Virus record (IMG/VR): IMGVR_UViG_3300025098_000013
Span: 62,001-126,000 of that record
DNA from: a virus
Length of the DNA stretch: 64,000 nucleotides
Strand: one strand, 5' to 3'
Position 1 is the first letter of the stretch. Every line of letters starts with the position of its first letter. Made by a program: the position numbers and the translations under genes. The notes beneath the pieces are model-generated. The model was given only the letters and a program-made list of their open reading frames with translations, had not been told where the DNA came from and did not search any database. This document shows positions 47,679 through 55,508 of this stretch, piece after piece.

Positions 47679-49784
47679 ATGTCAAAAAATAATCTATCCT
47701 ATTCATCGTTCTGGCTTGATGAGTCAATCTTCGATGATACTGAGATTTCTTCAGTAGAAAAGAAGTCAAATGACTTAATGAAGTTAATGTCTTACAAACG
47801 TAGTATCGCTAACTTCGTTTCCATCGTAACTGGCAAGTCAATTCCTGTGACCTTTGATGGTCGTGGAGACCAATCCTATACTGATGGTACTGAGGTTGTT
47901 ATATCGGCTAAGTTAGATGATAAAGAGTTCGACCCTGTTGTTGGTCTGGCTCTCCACGAGGGTTCTCACATCGCACTGACTGACTTTACAACACTTACGG
48001 AAATGAATCGTGGTTACCTACCTACTACTATTGATAAAGAGTGGATGGCTAATCGTTACCAATGTGAGACTGATGAACTTAGTCACATAGTTAGTAACAA
48101 TCTAAAATCACTTCTTAACTACGTTGAAGATAGACGTATTGATAATCACGTTTACACTACGGCGCCTGGCTATCGTGGTTACTACGAGTCTATGTACGAT
48201 AAGTACTTTCACTCTAAGGTAATTGACAAAGGTCTTGAGTCTTCTGAGTATCGTACTGAGGATTGGGATTCTTATATGTTCCGTATCATCAACTTGACTA
48301 ACGAGAATCGTGACCTCGATGCTCTTAAAGGTCTTCGTGAGATTTGGAATGTACTTAATCTACGTAACATATCACGACTAAAATCATCGTGGGAAGCTAT
48401 GGATGTGGCTGGTGAGATTCTTATGATTGTTGAAAAACAACTTGAGGTTGCCGGTAGTGATACTGGCTCATCGTCTAATGGTGATGGTGAACCACAAGGT
48501 GGTGATAGTGAAAATGGTGAGTCACCTATGAGTGGTGACACTGAGAATAACCCCACTTCTGATGATGGTATGAGTTCTAATGGAAATGGTGAAACATCAC
48601 CAAGTGACTCCGATGATGGTTCAGATTCAGATGATGAGTCTACACAAGGTGGGTCTCCAAGTGGTGAAGGTAATCCTAATGGGGCTGGTGGTCAATATGA
48701 ACCACTCTCAGACCGCCAAAAGAAAATGTTGGATAACGCTATTGAAAAACAAAAAGAGTTTCAAGAAGGTGATGTTAAGAAGAAGAAGATTTCCAAGTCT
48801 GACAAGAATAAGATTGACCAATTAGATAAGGCTGATATCAAGTCTGAGGTTACTGGTAAGGGATTCGCCAAAAGTAATTGGTCGGTTGGTTCCAATGGAG
48901 TTCAAACCTACATTATTAACAATTTAACCCGTGGGTTAATTGATTCGGATATGGTGGGTATGTTGACTAATTCGGAATACAGAACCAGTGGTAGTGATAA
49001 GTATATCAAGAAGGGTATTCAGTTGGGTACTATTCTTGGTAAGAAACTCAAGACTCGTAATGAGGAACGTGTCCTCACTACCCCACGAATGAAGAGTGGT
49101 AAGTTGAGTAGTCGTATGATTCATGAGATTGGGTTTGGTAACTTCGATATCTTTGAACAAACTTTAATAAGTAACGCTACACCGATTGTATTACATATTT
49201 CAATTGACGCGAGTTCATCAATGAATGGGTCAAAATGGAATAGTACACAAACCGCTGCTGTGGCTATTGCTAAGGCGGCTTCGATGACTGACAACATTGA
49301 TGTTGTTATTTCGTACCGAGGTATCTACTACTCACCAGGCAATTGGAGTAAGTGTCAACCACTAATGTTGATTGCATATGATAGTCGTAAAGATAAGTTC
49401 TCAAAGATTCAACAATTATTTAAACACATTCAATCCGATGGTACTACTCCTGAGGGATTGTGTTATGAGGCTGTGATGAATGAGATTACTAAAACCAAAT
49501 CAGGTGTGGACACATACCTAATAAACTTCTCAGATGGTTTTCCTGGTTTTGATAACCAAGAGATTTCTTATGGGGGTCAAGCCGCCAGAAAACATACGGC
49601 AGAGCAAGTGTCTAAAATGAGAAAGGCTGGAGTTAAGGTGTTGTCATATTTCATATCCGAATGGGAGGGGCATGGTACTGATGGGTTTAAACAAATGTAT
49701 GGAAACGATGCTGAATTTATTGACACCAATAATATGACCCAACTGGCTAAGACCTTAAATAAGAAGTTTGAAGTTGTTATTTAA
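47679..49784 (+). CDS. CobT-like protein: HExxH peptidase-like region plus VWA domain
   Basis: A 701-residue protein. An N-terminal zinc-peptidase-like motif LALHEGSHIALTDF lies near residue 87. A long low-complexity acidic linker rich in Gly, Ser and Asp spans about residues 260-345. The C-terminal von Willebrand A domain has the MIDAS motif HISIDASSSMNGSKWN near residue 510 and a following TTPEGLCYEAV. This is the arrangement of CobT/VWA partners of MoxR-type AAA+ ATPases, and such an ATPase is encoded two genes on under a matching promoter. Start 47679 follows the promoter leader. Confidence 0.75.
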   Translation: MSKNNLSYSSFWLDESIFDDTEISSVEKKSNDLMKLMSYKRSIANFVSIVTGKSIPVTFDGRGDQSYTDGTEVVISAKLDDKEFDPVVGLALHEGSHIALTDFTTLTEMNRGYLPTTIDKEWMANRYQCETDELSHIVSNNLKSLLNYVEDRRIDNHVYTTAPGYRGYYESMYDKYFHSKVIDKGLESSEYRTEDWDSYMFRIINLTNENRDLDALKGLREIWNVLNLRNISRLKSSWEAMDVAGEILMIVEKQLEVAGSDTGSSSNGDGEPQGGDSENGESPMSGDTENNPTSDDGMSSNGNGETSPSDSDDGSDSDDESTQGGSPSGEGNPNGAGGQYEPLSDRQKKMLDNAIEKQKEFQEGDVKKKKISKSDKNKIDQLDKADIKSEVTGKGFAKSNWSVGSNGVQTYIINNLTRGLIDSDMVGMLTNSEYRTSGSDKYIKKGIQLGTILGKKLKTRNEERVLTTPRMKSGKLSSRMIHEIGFGNFDIFEQTLISNATPIVLHISIDASSSMNGSKWNSTQTAAVAIAKAASMTDNIDVVISYRGIYYSPGNWSKCQPLMLIAYDSRKDKFSKIQQLFKHIQSDGTTPEGLCYEAVMNEITKTKSGVDTYLINFSDGFPGFDNQEISYGGQAARKHTAEQVSKMRKAGVKVLSYFISEWEGHGTDGFKQMYGNDAEFIDTNNMTQLAKTLNKKFEVVI

Positions 49785-49795
49785 TGTTGATAACT

Positions 49796-49851
49796 TTAAC
49801 ATAAACTTAACATTAAAAGTTTGGATTTATAAAATAAATGTCGTACTTTAG
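49796..49851 (+). promoter_or_regulatory. composite promoter P9
   Basis: TTAACA at 49796 and 49807, seven bases, TTTG at 49820-49823, 20-base spacer, TACTTTAG at 49844-49851. It drives 49871. Confidence 0.85.
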
Positions 49852-49870
49852 TACTGTAAGATTGAGAGAT

Positions 49871-50089
49871 ATGAGAAAGACAATTGAAGTAAAAAAAGTT
49901 TTAGATTACGTTAACAACCAACTCCAACGTACTGATGAGTATTGCGATGATAAGTTCAAAGCAGGTATGTGTACAATGATTGAACGAATGTTGTATGATA
50001 CCAATCAGTATAATGGGTACACCCCATTGAATGATGTTAATGTAGGTGAGGTTGGTTATTACAATCGGTTTTATCATATGAAAAGTTAA
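49871..50089 (+). CDS. hypothetical protein (72 aa)
   Basis: MRKTIEVKKVLDYVNNQLQ, contains TPLNDVNVGEVGYYNRF. Start 49871 follows the leader GATTGAGAGAT; 49838 lies in the promoter. Sits between CobT-like and CobS-like genes. Confidence 0.5.
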   Translation: MRKTIEVKKVLDYVNNQLQRTDEYCDDKFKAGMCTMIERMLYDTNQYNGYTPLNDVNVGEVGYYNRFYHMKS

Positions 50090-50141
50090 CATAAACTTAA
50101 CATTAAAAGTTTGGAGTTGTGAACCTAAATCACTATATTTA
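50086..50141 (+). promoter_or_regulatory. composite promoter P10
   Basis: TTAACA at 50086 and 50097, seven bases, TTTG at 50110-50113, 20-base spacer, TATATTTA at 50134-50141. It drives the CobS-like gene. Confidence 0.85.
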
Positions 50142-50169
50142 CAGAGTAATAATTGAGAAATATAAAAAT

Positions 50170-51435
50170 ATGAAGTCACAAAAATCAGTTTTCGGTAAGA
50201 TTGTAGAAGTAGACAATCAACTAATGTTTCAAGACTCCAATGGAGTTAACTTCCTTATTGAGGAATTAAACGAGAAGGGTTCTTCTCTTTACAAACGTGC
50301 CAGAGCGGCCGCCAACAATCCTGCTAAGTGGGGATGGAAGGTTCGTGTCGTTGGTCGATTGTCCGATGGTGAGTTAGGACACACACGTGTTCCATCATCA
50401 AAGGTTGAAGATAACCTTGAGCCTGTTGGTAACTTCAACAATCCAAATGGTGGGTTGTTATCATTGGAGTATAAACCAAAATCACAATCAACACCAATTT
50501 CAGTTGAGATGTCAGATGATGTCCTCAAGTTTATTCACGAGGAGTCTGAAGGTCTTAAACCTCAGATGTTGTTTATGAATCCTTTGAAGTGGAAACTTCT
50601 TATTCGTAACATTATCCGTGGTAAGAATATTATGATGACTGGTCCAGCCGGTTGTGGTAAGACTATGGCTGCTAAGGCTGCTGCCAATTCAATTGAAGGT
50701 TACAACACCTTTGTAATTAACTTGGGAGCTACCCAAGACCCACGAACCACATTGATTGGGAACACTCAGTTTGAAACCAAGAAAGGTACGGTGTTTAACC
50801 CATCACCATTTGTCAAGGCGATATCCACTCCAAATACCGTGGTTGTTCTTGATGAGTTGACTCGGGCCCATCCTGAGGCTCACAACATTCTAATGACCGT
50901 ACTTGACCAAGGTCAACGTTACTTACGTCTCGATGAGGCTGCTGACGCTCCTGTTGTTAAGGTCGCCGATGGTGTTTCGTTCATCGCCTCTGCTAACATT
51001 GGTAATGAGTACACCGCTACACGTTCTCTTGACCGGGCAATTCTTGACCGATTCATTCCAATTGAAATGGATACTTTGACTCGTGATGAGGAAACTCAAC
51101 TACTTCAAATGATGTACCCATCGGTTGATATTGAGATTCTAAATAATGTTGCTGAGGTGACTTCCATGACTCGTAACGAGTTGATGTCTGAGTCTCCAAA
51201 GTTATCTAACGCACTATCTACACGGACCGCAGTTGAGATTGGGTCTCTACTCTACGATGGGTTCTCACTAAGTGAGGCTGCAGAGTTGGCTGTTTATCCA
51301 ATGTTCGACCAAAGTGGTGGGGCTGAATCTGAAAGAGTTTATATGAAACAATATGTTCAGAAGTTCTTAGGTGAGATTCCTCAAGATGATAACTTGTTCA
51401 ATGTTGAAACCGAAGATATTTCTAATCCGTTTTAA
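50170..51435 (+). CDS. CobS/MoxR-like AAA+ ATPase
   Basis: A 421-residue AAA+ ATPase. Walker A IMMTGPAGCGKTMAAKA lies near residue 157, then ATQDPRTTLIGNTQF, Walker B VVVLDELTRAHPE and sensor FIASANIGNEYTATRSLDRA with the arginine finger in AILDRF. The order matches CobS/MoxR. The N-terminal 120 residues are an extra domain. In cobalt chelatase, CobS and CobT load metal; MoxR-VWA pairs in general remodel or mature proteins. Here, without cobalamin genes, a remodelling function is more likely. Confidence 0.85.
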   Translation: MKSQKSVFGKIVEVDNQLMFQDSNGVNFLIEELNEKGSSLYKRARAAANNPAKWGWKVRVVGRLSDGELGHTRVPSSKVEDNLEPVGNFNNPNGGLLSLEYKPKSQSTPISVEMSDDVLKFIHEESEGLKPQMLFMNPLKWKLLIRNIIRGKNIMMTGPAGCGKTMAAKAAANSIEGYNTFVINLGATQDPRTTLIGNTQFETKKGTVFNPSPFVKAISTPNTVVVLDELTRAHPEAHNILMTVLDQGQRYLRLDEAADAPVVKVADGVSFIASANIGNEYTATRSLDRAILDRFIPIEMDTLTRDEETQLLQMMYPSVDIEILNNVAEVTSMTRNELMSESPKLSNALSTRTAVEIGSLLYDGFSLSEAAELAVYPMFDQSGGAESERVYMKQYVQKFLGEIPQDDNLFNVETEDISNPF

Positions 51436-51437
51436 TC

Positions 51438-51851
51438 ATGGGATATAATCCGTTCAGATGGTATACTAAAGGAAAGAAAAAGCGTTTACCCATTAACGCT
51501 CACTTGTTTGACAAGATTAAGAATGGGGACTTCAATTATTCTCACTATTACACGGAAGCGGAGAGTGCTCGTAAAGAGTACTCTTCCATCTTCCAAAAGA
51601 CAATGGATGAGACCGGCGACTACGCTATGGCTAGAACGGCTGCTAAGATGAAAAACGTAAAGGCCTTGAAACTTGACGAAGAAGCGTTTAAGGATGAACA
51701 AAAGTTATTACGTGATTTGAAGATTGAATTAAGAGAGAAGTTTGGATTTTGTTTGTGGGATGAGATGATGAGTAAAAAAGCAATGGACCTTGAGGAGTTG
51801 TATAATTACTATTGTCACGAACAAATGAGACGAAATGGTTTGGATGTTTAA
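51438..51851 (+). CDS. hypothetical protein (137 aa)
   Basis: MGYNPFRWYTKGKKKRLPI, basic, helical. Two bases after the CobS-like gene, thus in its operon. Not recognised. Confidence 0.55.
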   Translation: MGYNPFRWYTKGKKKRLPINAHLFDKIKNGDFNYSHYYTEAESARKEYSSIFQKTMDETGDYAMARTAAKMKNVKALKLDEEAFKDEQKLLRDLKIELREKFGFCLWDEMMSKKAMDLEELYNYYCHEQMRRNGLDV

Positions 51852-51870
51852 TATTTTTTTTGTATATTTG
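51839..51870 (+). promoter_or_regulatory. Bacteroidota-type promoter, perfect -7 box
   Basis: TTTG at 51839-51842, 20-base spacer, TATATTTG at 51863-51870, an exact TAnnTTTG. It drives 51876, with almost no leader. Confidence 0.75.
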
Positions 51871-51875
51871 TATAT

Positions 51876-52202
51876 ATGATTTACGACCCTAATAATGAAT
51901 TAACCGAAGAAGAGATAACTCAATTGAGTGAAGATGCATTCTTCGAGTATTTAGATACCAAAGCAGAGTATCTTAAAACAAAGACACGACCATTGGGTCA
52001 GTATCATACTAAGATGTATGCAGCATTAAGTAAAGGTGATAAGTTGACAACTAAGGAGTTGAAGAGAGCAAAAGAAATTGGTCAGTTAGGTGACAATGAA
52101 GTTAACGAAAAGATTGCTGAGGCCGCTTCTAAATTGGGTGGCGACCCTAAGTATAACAACGTTGATAACGTAAAGACTAATAGGTCAGAGTGGTTTGATT
52201 AG
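51876..52202 (+). CDS. hypothetical protein (108 aa)
   Basis: MIYDPNNELTEEEITQLSE, acidic N-terminus and charged helical remainder. Not recognised. Confidence 0.55.
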   Translation: MIYDPNNELTEEEITQLSEDAFFEYLDTKAEYLKTKTRPLGQYHTKMYAALSKGDKLTTKELKRAKEIGQLGDNEVNEKIAEAASKLGGDPKYNNVDNVKTNRSEWFD

Positions 52203-52203
52203 T

Positions 52204-52377
52204 ATGGGATTTAATAAAAAAACATTACCAAGTAAGGAAAAACTTCAGAGTATGGTTTATGACTATGGAACTGAAGAGGTTGTACTTAGATATAAAAACG
52301 CAGATATGTTAATGGGTAATTCCGATGCTATGGCGTATTTACAAACTATAATAAGAGAGTATGAATTGGGAAGATAA
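52204..52377 (+). CDS. hypothetical protein (57 aa)
   Basis: MGFNKKTLPSKEKLQSMVY, one base after the previous stop, overlapping the next gene by 17 bases. Not recognised. Confidence 0.45.
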   Translation: MGFNKKTLPSKEKLQSMVYDYGTEEVVLRYKNADMLMGNSDAMAYLQTIIREYELGR

Positions 52378-52990
52378 AGACGAGTTCGAAGATATGTTTT
52401 CCGAAGTTAGAAAGCAACTATATAAAGATGATTTTTTTCATTTAATGAATATTGAACACATTGAGAAGTTCCTTGAGTATTTAAGAGATGACTTGTCCAA
52501 TTCCAATGACGATGACTTATTGTCCGATGTTCTTATGAAAACTTTTAGGACATATGAAATGTGGGAGACTGATAACGCATTATCTGAATTATCAGACAAG
52601 GGGTTGGTACGGATGGTATTACGTGCGGATGGTAAGTTGGCTTACGAAGCAACTGACGATGGTGTAGAACTCAATGACTATATTCAATCTATGGCAAGTC
52701 ATATGGATTATAGAGAAGATAATCAAACAGACTATATTATGGATTTAAAATATTCACCTGAAATATTTAGAGTAACTGGTGCTGATGATGCATTAAAATT
52801 TGTTGACCATGGAGATAACTTTGAGTTCATTGTTATCCCCGCTGGAAGACAACACGATGGTGAAGAGTTCGTTGAATTCTATCATACAATTTTCACTCAT
52901 TATAATGATCCTGGCCCTAATGGTCAGTATGAGTTAGTAGACGAGGTTCAGCTCTACGATATGTTAAACAATAATTATAATCAATATTAA
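52361..52990 (+). CDS. hypothetical acidic protein (209 aa)
   Basis: MNWEDKDEFEDMFSEVRKQ. The middle (ALSELSDKGLVRMVLRADGKLAYEATDDG) has a winged-helix-like pattern; the rest is acidic. It could be a regulator or adaptor, but no family is recognised. Confidence 0.5.
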   Translation: MNWEDKDEFEDMFSEVRKQLYKDDFFHLMNIEHIEKFLEYLRDDLSNSNDDDLLSDVLMKTFRTYEMWETDNALSELSDKGLVRMVLRADGKLAYEATDDGVELNDYIQSMASHMDYREDNQTDYIMDLKYSPEIFRVTGADDALKFVDHGDNFEFIVIPAGRQHDGEEFVEFYHTIFTHYNDPGPNGQYELVDEVQLYDMLNNNYNQY

Positions 52991-53003
52991 ATAAAAGTAA
53001 ATT

Positions 53004-53204
53004 ATGAGTTATTACATTGCAAAAGTAAAGGTTCATCATGAAGATGACAAAGGAAGAGTTAAAAAAGTAACTGAACAATATTTAGTTCAAGCCATATCTG
53101 TAACGGATGCTGAAACTAAGGTTGTTGCTGAATTCGAAGGAAGTAATTTAGAGTTCGAGGTAACTGCTGTCGTTGACACTAAAATTATCAGTGTTATACA
53201 ATGA
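53004..53204 (+). CDS. DUF4494-like protein (66 aa)
   Basis: MSYYIAKVKVHHEDDKGRV, KKVTEQYLVQAISVTDAETK. This pattern (YxxKV...KKVTExYLVxAxSxTxAE) is the DUF4494 family known mainly from Bacteroidota and their phages. Function unknown. AAATTATG start. Confidence 0.65.
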   Translation: MSYYIAKVKVHHEDDKGRVKKVTEQYLVQAISVTDAETKVVAEFEGSNLEFEVTAVVDTKIISVIQ

Positions 53205-53413
53205 TATACTCAGTAGGTGATAATGTAGTAGTAAACGTGAACGGCACTAACCGAGTTGGTGCCGTCACGATTGCTAAAAAGCTTAAAAAGGGGTGGGTCT
53301 ATTCAGTACATTTGGAAAATGGAAAGACGCTTGAATCATGTTCGGTTAACAAAGAGTTGACAACGTATCACATAAGTCGTACACTTACAAAGATATTTAA
53401 TAATGGTAATTGA
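53201..53413 (+). CDS. small beta-barrel-like protein (70 aa)
   Basis: MIYSVGDNVVVNVNGTNRV and GWVYSVHLENGKTLE suggest an SH3-like fold. ATGA overlap with the DUF4494-like gene. Confidence 0.45.
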   Translation: MIYSVGDNVVVNVNGTNRVGAVTIAKKLKKGWVYSVHLENGKTLESCSVNKELTTYHISRTLTKIFNNGN

Positions 53414-53699
53414 TGTTAAGAAATTTAAATCTTTAAAACGTAAGGTCTTAAAGAAGTACCCATCCGCTAAAACTGAAATGACCACTGATGGTCGTTTTAC
53501 AATATCAAATGGAAATGGTGGTTCTATTGGTTTAGAGTTTATGATACCACCACAAGACAGTGTTAGTATGGCGTGGTTTTGGGCAGCAGAGTGTGTTAGG
53601 TATAAGCAAAATATTAATAGAACACACCCCATACGAAGTGCTATGAGTTTTAACGAGAAAAAGTTTAATAGAGTTTCTCGTAGAAATCGCAGAAAGTGA
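53403..53699 (+). CDS. hypothetical basic protein (98 aa)
   Basis: MVIDVKKFKSLKRKVLKKY, basic at both ends (NRVSRRNRRK). Not recognised. Confidence 0.5.
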   Translation: MVIDVKKFKSLKRKVLKKYPSAKTEMTTDGRFTISNGNGGSIGLEFMIPPQDSVSMAWFWAAECVRYKQNINRTHPIRSAMSFNEKKFNRVSRRNRRK

Positions 53700-53720
53700 T
53701 TTTATTAAAGTTGTGAAAAC

Positions 53721-53728
53721 TATTTATA
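53721..53728 (+). promoter_or_regulatory. TATTTATA motif, candidate late promoter
   Basis: ACTATTTATAG 22 bases before ATG 53751, in a gap with no TTTG/TATATTAG promoter. Confidence 0.3.
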
Positions 53729-53750
53729 GTAAATAAACAATTTCTATATA

Positions 53751-54050
53751 ATGAAAAAGCACAACAATAAACAACGTGGGTTTGTAAACCAATCTTATGG
53801 AGTTACAGAAAGTGAGGTCGTTCGACAGGCCAAAGCTTATGGTAAAAATTATAGTTCAATAGACTTCGCTTTTAATCCTGATTTAACAAAGGAAGATTTT
53901 CCTATAAAAAATCGTATGGAGCTTGGGTCGTTAATAGTGGGTAACCATGAAATTGAATTAACAAAGTCGGAAGCAACGAAGATTATTCAAACATTGGAAA
54001 CTGCTATATCTTCGACTCAACAACGATATCGGTTAGGTATTTTAAACTAA
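53751..54050 (+). CDS. hypothetical protein (99 aa)
   Basis: MKKHNNKQRGFVNQSYGVT; C-terminal helix KSEATKIIQTLETAISST. Not recognised. Confidence 0.5.
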   Translation: MKKHNNKQRGFVNQSYGVTESEVVRQAKAYGKNYSSIDFAFNPDLTKEDFPIKNRMELGSLIVGNHEIELTKSEATKIIQTLETAISSTQQRYRLGILN

Positions 54051-54059
54051 AATTTAAAA

Positions 54060-54428
54060 GTGGGTGATGATGTAATTTCAAGGATACTAACTTCAACGTT
54101 GGATACCACTGACCATGGAGATGTTTCTGAATTAGCATTATTTTTAGATGATGGGGTCTCTACAATCTTAACGGAACGTAAAGACCCTTACTTCACCATA
54201 GCTAAGCAAAAGATAAAACAACTCATTACCTTTGCGGACGAATCCCCCTCAGTAGATTACACTAACAAAATGATTAAGAGTCTACTTAGATTGGAGTCTT
54301 ACATAGCGGACCAAACAATGGATTTGGTATTTGTTGAAATTTGTTTAGAGTGTGCTAGGGATAAAAATATAATAACACGAGAGGCTTTAATTTTATTAAA
54401 TGAGATACATAACTCAATTAATAGATAG
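54060..54428 (+). CDS. hypothetical helical protein (122 aa)
   Basis: GTG start. All-helical (SRILTSTLDTTDHGDVSEL ...). Not recognised. Confidence 0.45.
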   Translation: MGDDVISRILTSTLDTTDHGDVSELALFLDDGVSTILTERKDPYFTIAKQKIKQLITFADESPSVDYTNKMIKSLLRLESYIADQTMDLVFVEICLECARDKNIITREALILLNEIHNSINR

Positions 54429-54460
54429 TTATAGTAAACGGAAGGGATATTGGTGTTATT

Positions 54461-54820
54461 ATGGAAAATTATTTTGGAGAATGGCATTGGGATGAATCTG
54501 AATATAACTTCTTTATGTCACTTGGGGTTGTAGCCAAATTAGAATACGTATACGATTACTTTAATATATCGGATGACGTTCTTTTTGAGTTTGAGGTTGA
54601 CGATGAATTTGACATTGACGATGAACATACATCAGCTACGTCTATTGATGTAGTTATTACTGATACACATTTTCTTTTAACGTGTAATGACTATGATATA
54701 GCTATGAAAACAATAAGCACGTTTCAAATGGATGGTTATATATTGACGTTTGATAAGAAAAAAGGTGACACTTATTTCTATAAATGTATAGGAATGTCAC
54801 AACCACTATCGGTAAACTGA
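54461..54820 (+). CDS. hypothetical acidic protein (119 aa)
   Basis: MENYFGEWHWDESEYNFFM with an Asp-rich middle (EVDDEFDIDDEHTSA). Not recognised. Confidence 0.5.
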   Translation: MENYFGEWHWDESEYNFFMSLGVVAKLEYVYDYFNISDDVLFEFEVDDEFDIDDEHTSATSIDVVITDTHFLLTCNDYDIAMKTISTFQMDGYILTFDKKKGDTYFYKCIGMSQPLSVN

Positions 54821-54900
54821 CATCGTGTCATGAAATAATCAATTGGTCTACATATTGTTCTATTGTTAATGTATTAATAAATTAATAAAAGGAATATAAT

Positions 54901-55245
54901 ATGACGTTTAATAGACTAAACACAATGGTCTCCGACTTTATGTTGGGGGAGTGGGGGAATGAAGCAGGCCTTAATTCAAATACTGCTTTTTTAAAAGATG
55001 ATGTACTAACTATGGAATTCGCAGTGCCTGGATTGTCCAATGAAGACATCGATGTTATTGTTGCTGACCGAATGATTGAAATCAAAGCTGAAAAGGAACA
55101 TCGTAAATTGGAAAAGAGATACAAGATACATGATGCGTTTGATATAAATAAAACATCTGCTGTTGCTAAGGATGGGTTACTTATTGTATCAATACCTAAG
55201 TATGAGGACCGTAAGGCTAAATCGATAAAAGTAAAAGTTAAATAG
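54901..55245 (+). CDS. Hsp20 / alpha-crystallin small heat-shock protein
   Basis: A 114-residue small heat-shock protein that holds unfolding proteins in soluble form. The alpha-crystallin domain shows MEFAVPGLSNEDIDVIV, MIEIKAEKEHRKLEKRY and the signature AVAKDGLLIVSIPK (AxxxxGLLxVxxPK). The C-terminal tail SIKVKVK contains the IxV motif for oligomers. Similar genes occur in T4-like cyanophages. Confidence 0.88.
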   Translation: MTFNRLNTMVSDFMLGEWGNEAGLNSNTAFLKDDVLTMEFAVPGLSNEDIDVIVADRMIEIKAEKEHRKLEKRYKIHDAFDINKTSAVAKDGLLIVSIPKYEDRKAKSIKVKVK

Positions 55246-55442
55246 TGTATAGATTCTTCAGGTCGCAAAAAGTTACGTTTAATGATAAGTTGTTCATCGT
55301 GGTTAAAAAAATTAAAATTGACCGAAATCCGATAATTGATGTATGGAAGGAACACCTTAACGCTGATACTGTTTTAAAAAGAGATGGATACTATTGGTTT
55401 TGTGAGGAAATTCCTTCAATTGACTTTGAAGAATTAACATAA
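55245..55442 (+). CDS. hypothetical protein (65 aa)
   Basis: GTG start within the Hsp20 stop. Basic N-terminus, acidic C-terminus. Not recognised. Its end contains the first TTAACA of promoter P11. Confidence 0.45.
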   Translation: MYRFFRSQKVTFNDKLFIVVKKIKIDRNPIIDVWKEHLNADTVLKRDGYYWFCEEIPSIDFEELT

Positions 55443-55489
55443 ATTTAACATAGGGGGCTTGTATAGTCCCCTTTTTTTTTGTACATTTA
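55434..55489 (+). promoter_or_regulatory. composite promoter P11
   Basis: TTAACA at 55434 and 55445, seven bases, CTTG at 55458-55461, 20-base spacer, TACATTTA at 55482-55489. It drives the UV endonuclease gene. Its -33 box lies inside a terminator hairpin. Confidence 0.8.
55452..55480 (+). terminator. intrinsic terminator overlapping promoter P11
   Basis: AGGGGGCT at 55452-55459 pairs with AGTCCCCT at 55465-55472 (one G-U), loop TGTAT, followed by T9 (through 55480). It ends the Hsp20 operon. Confidence 0.8.
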
Positions 55490-55508
55490 CATAGTAAATA
55501 AGAAACAT

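Noticed and set aside
48580-48825. Second + frame inside the CobT-like gene
   Set aside because: Lies in the low-complexity linker region of the long gene; no start context of its own.
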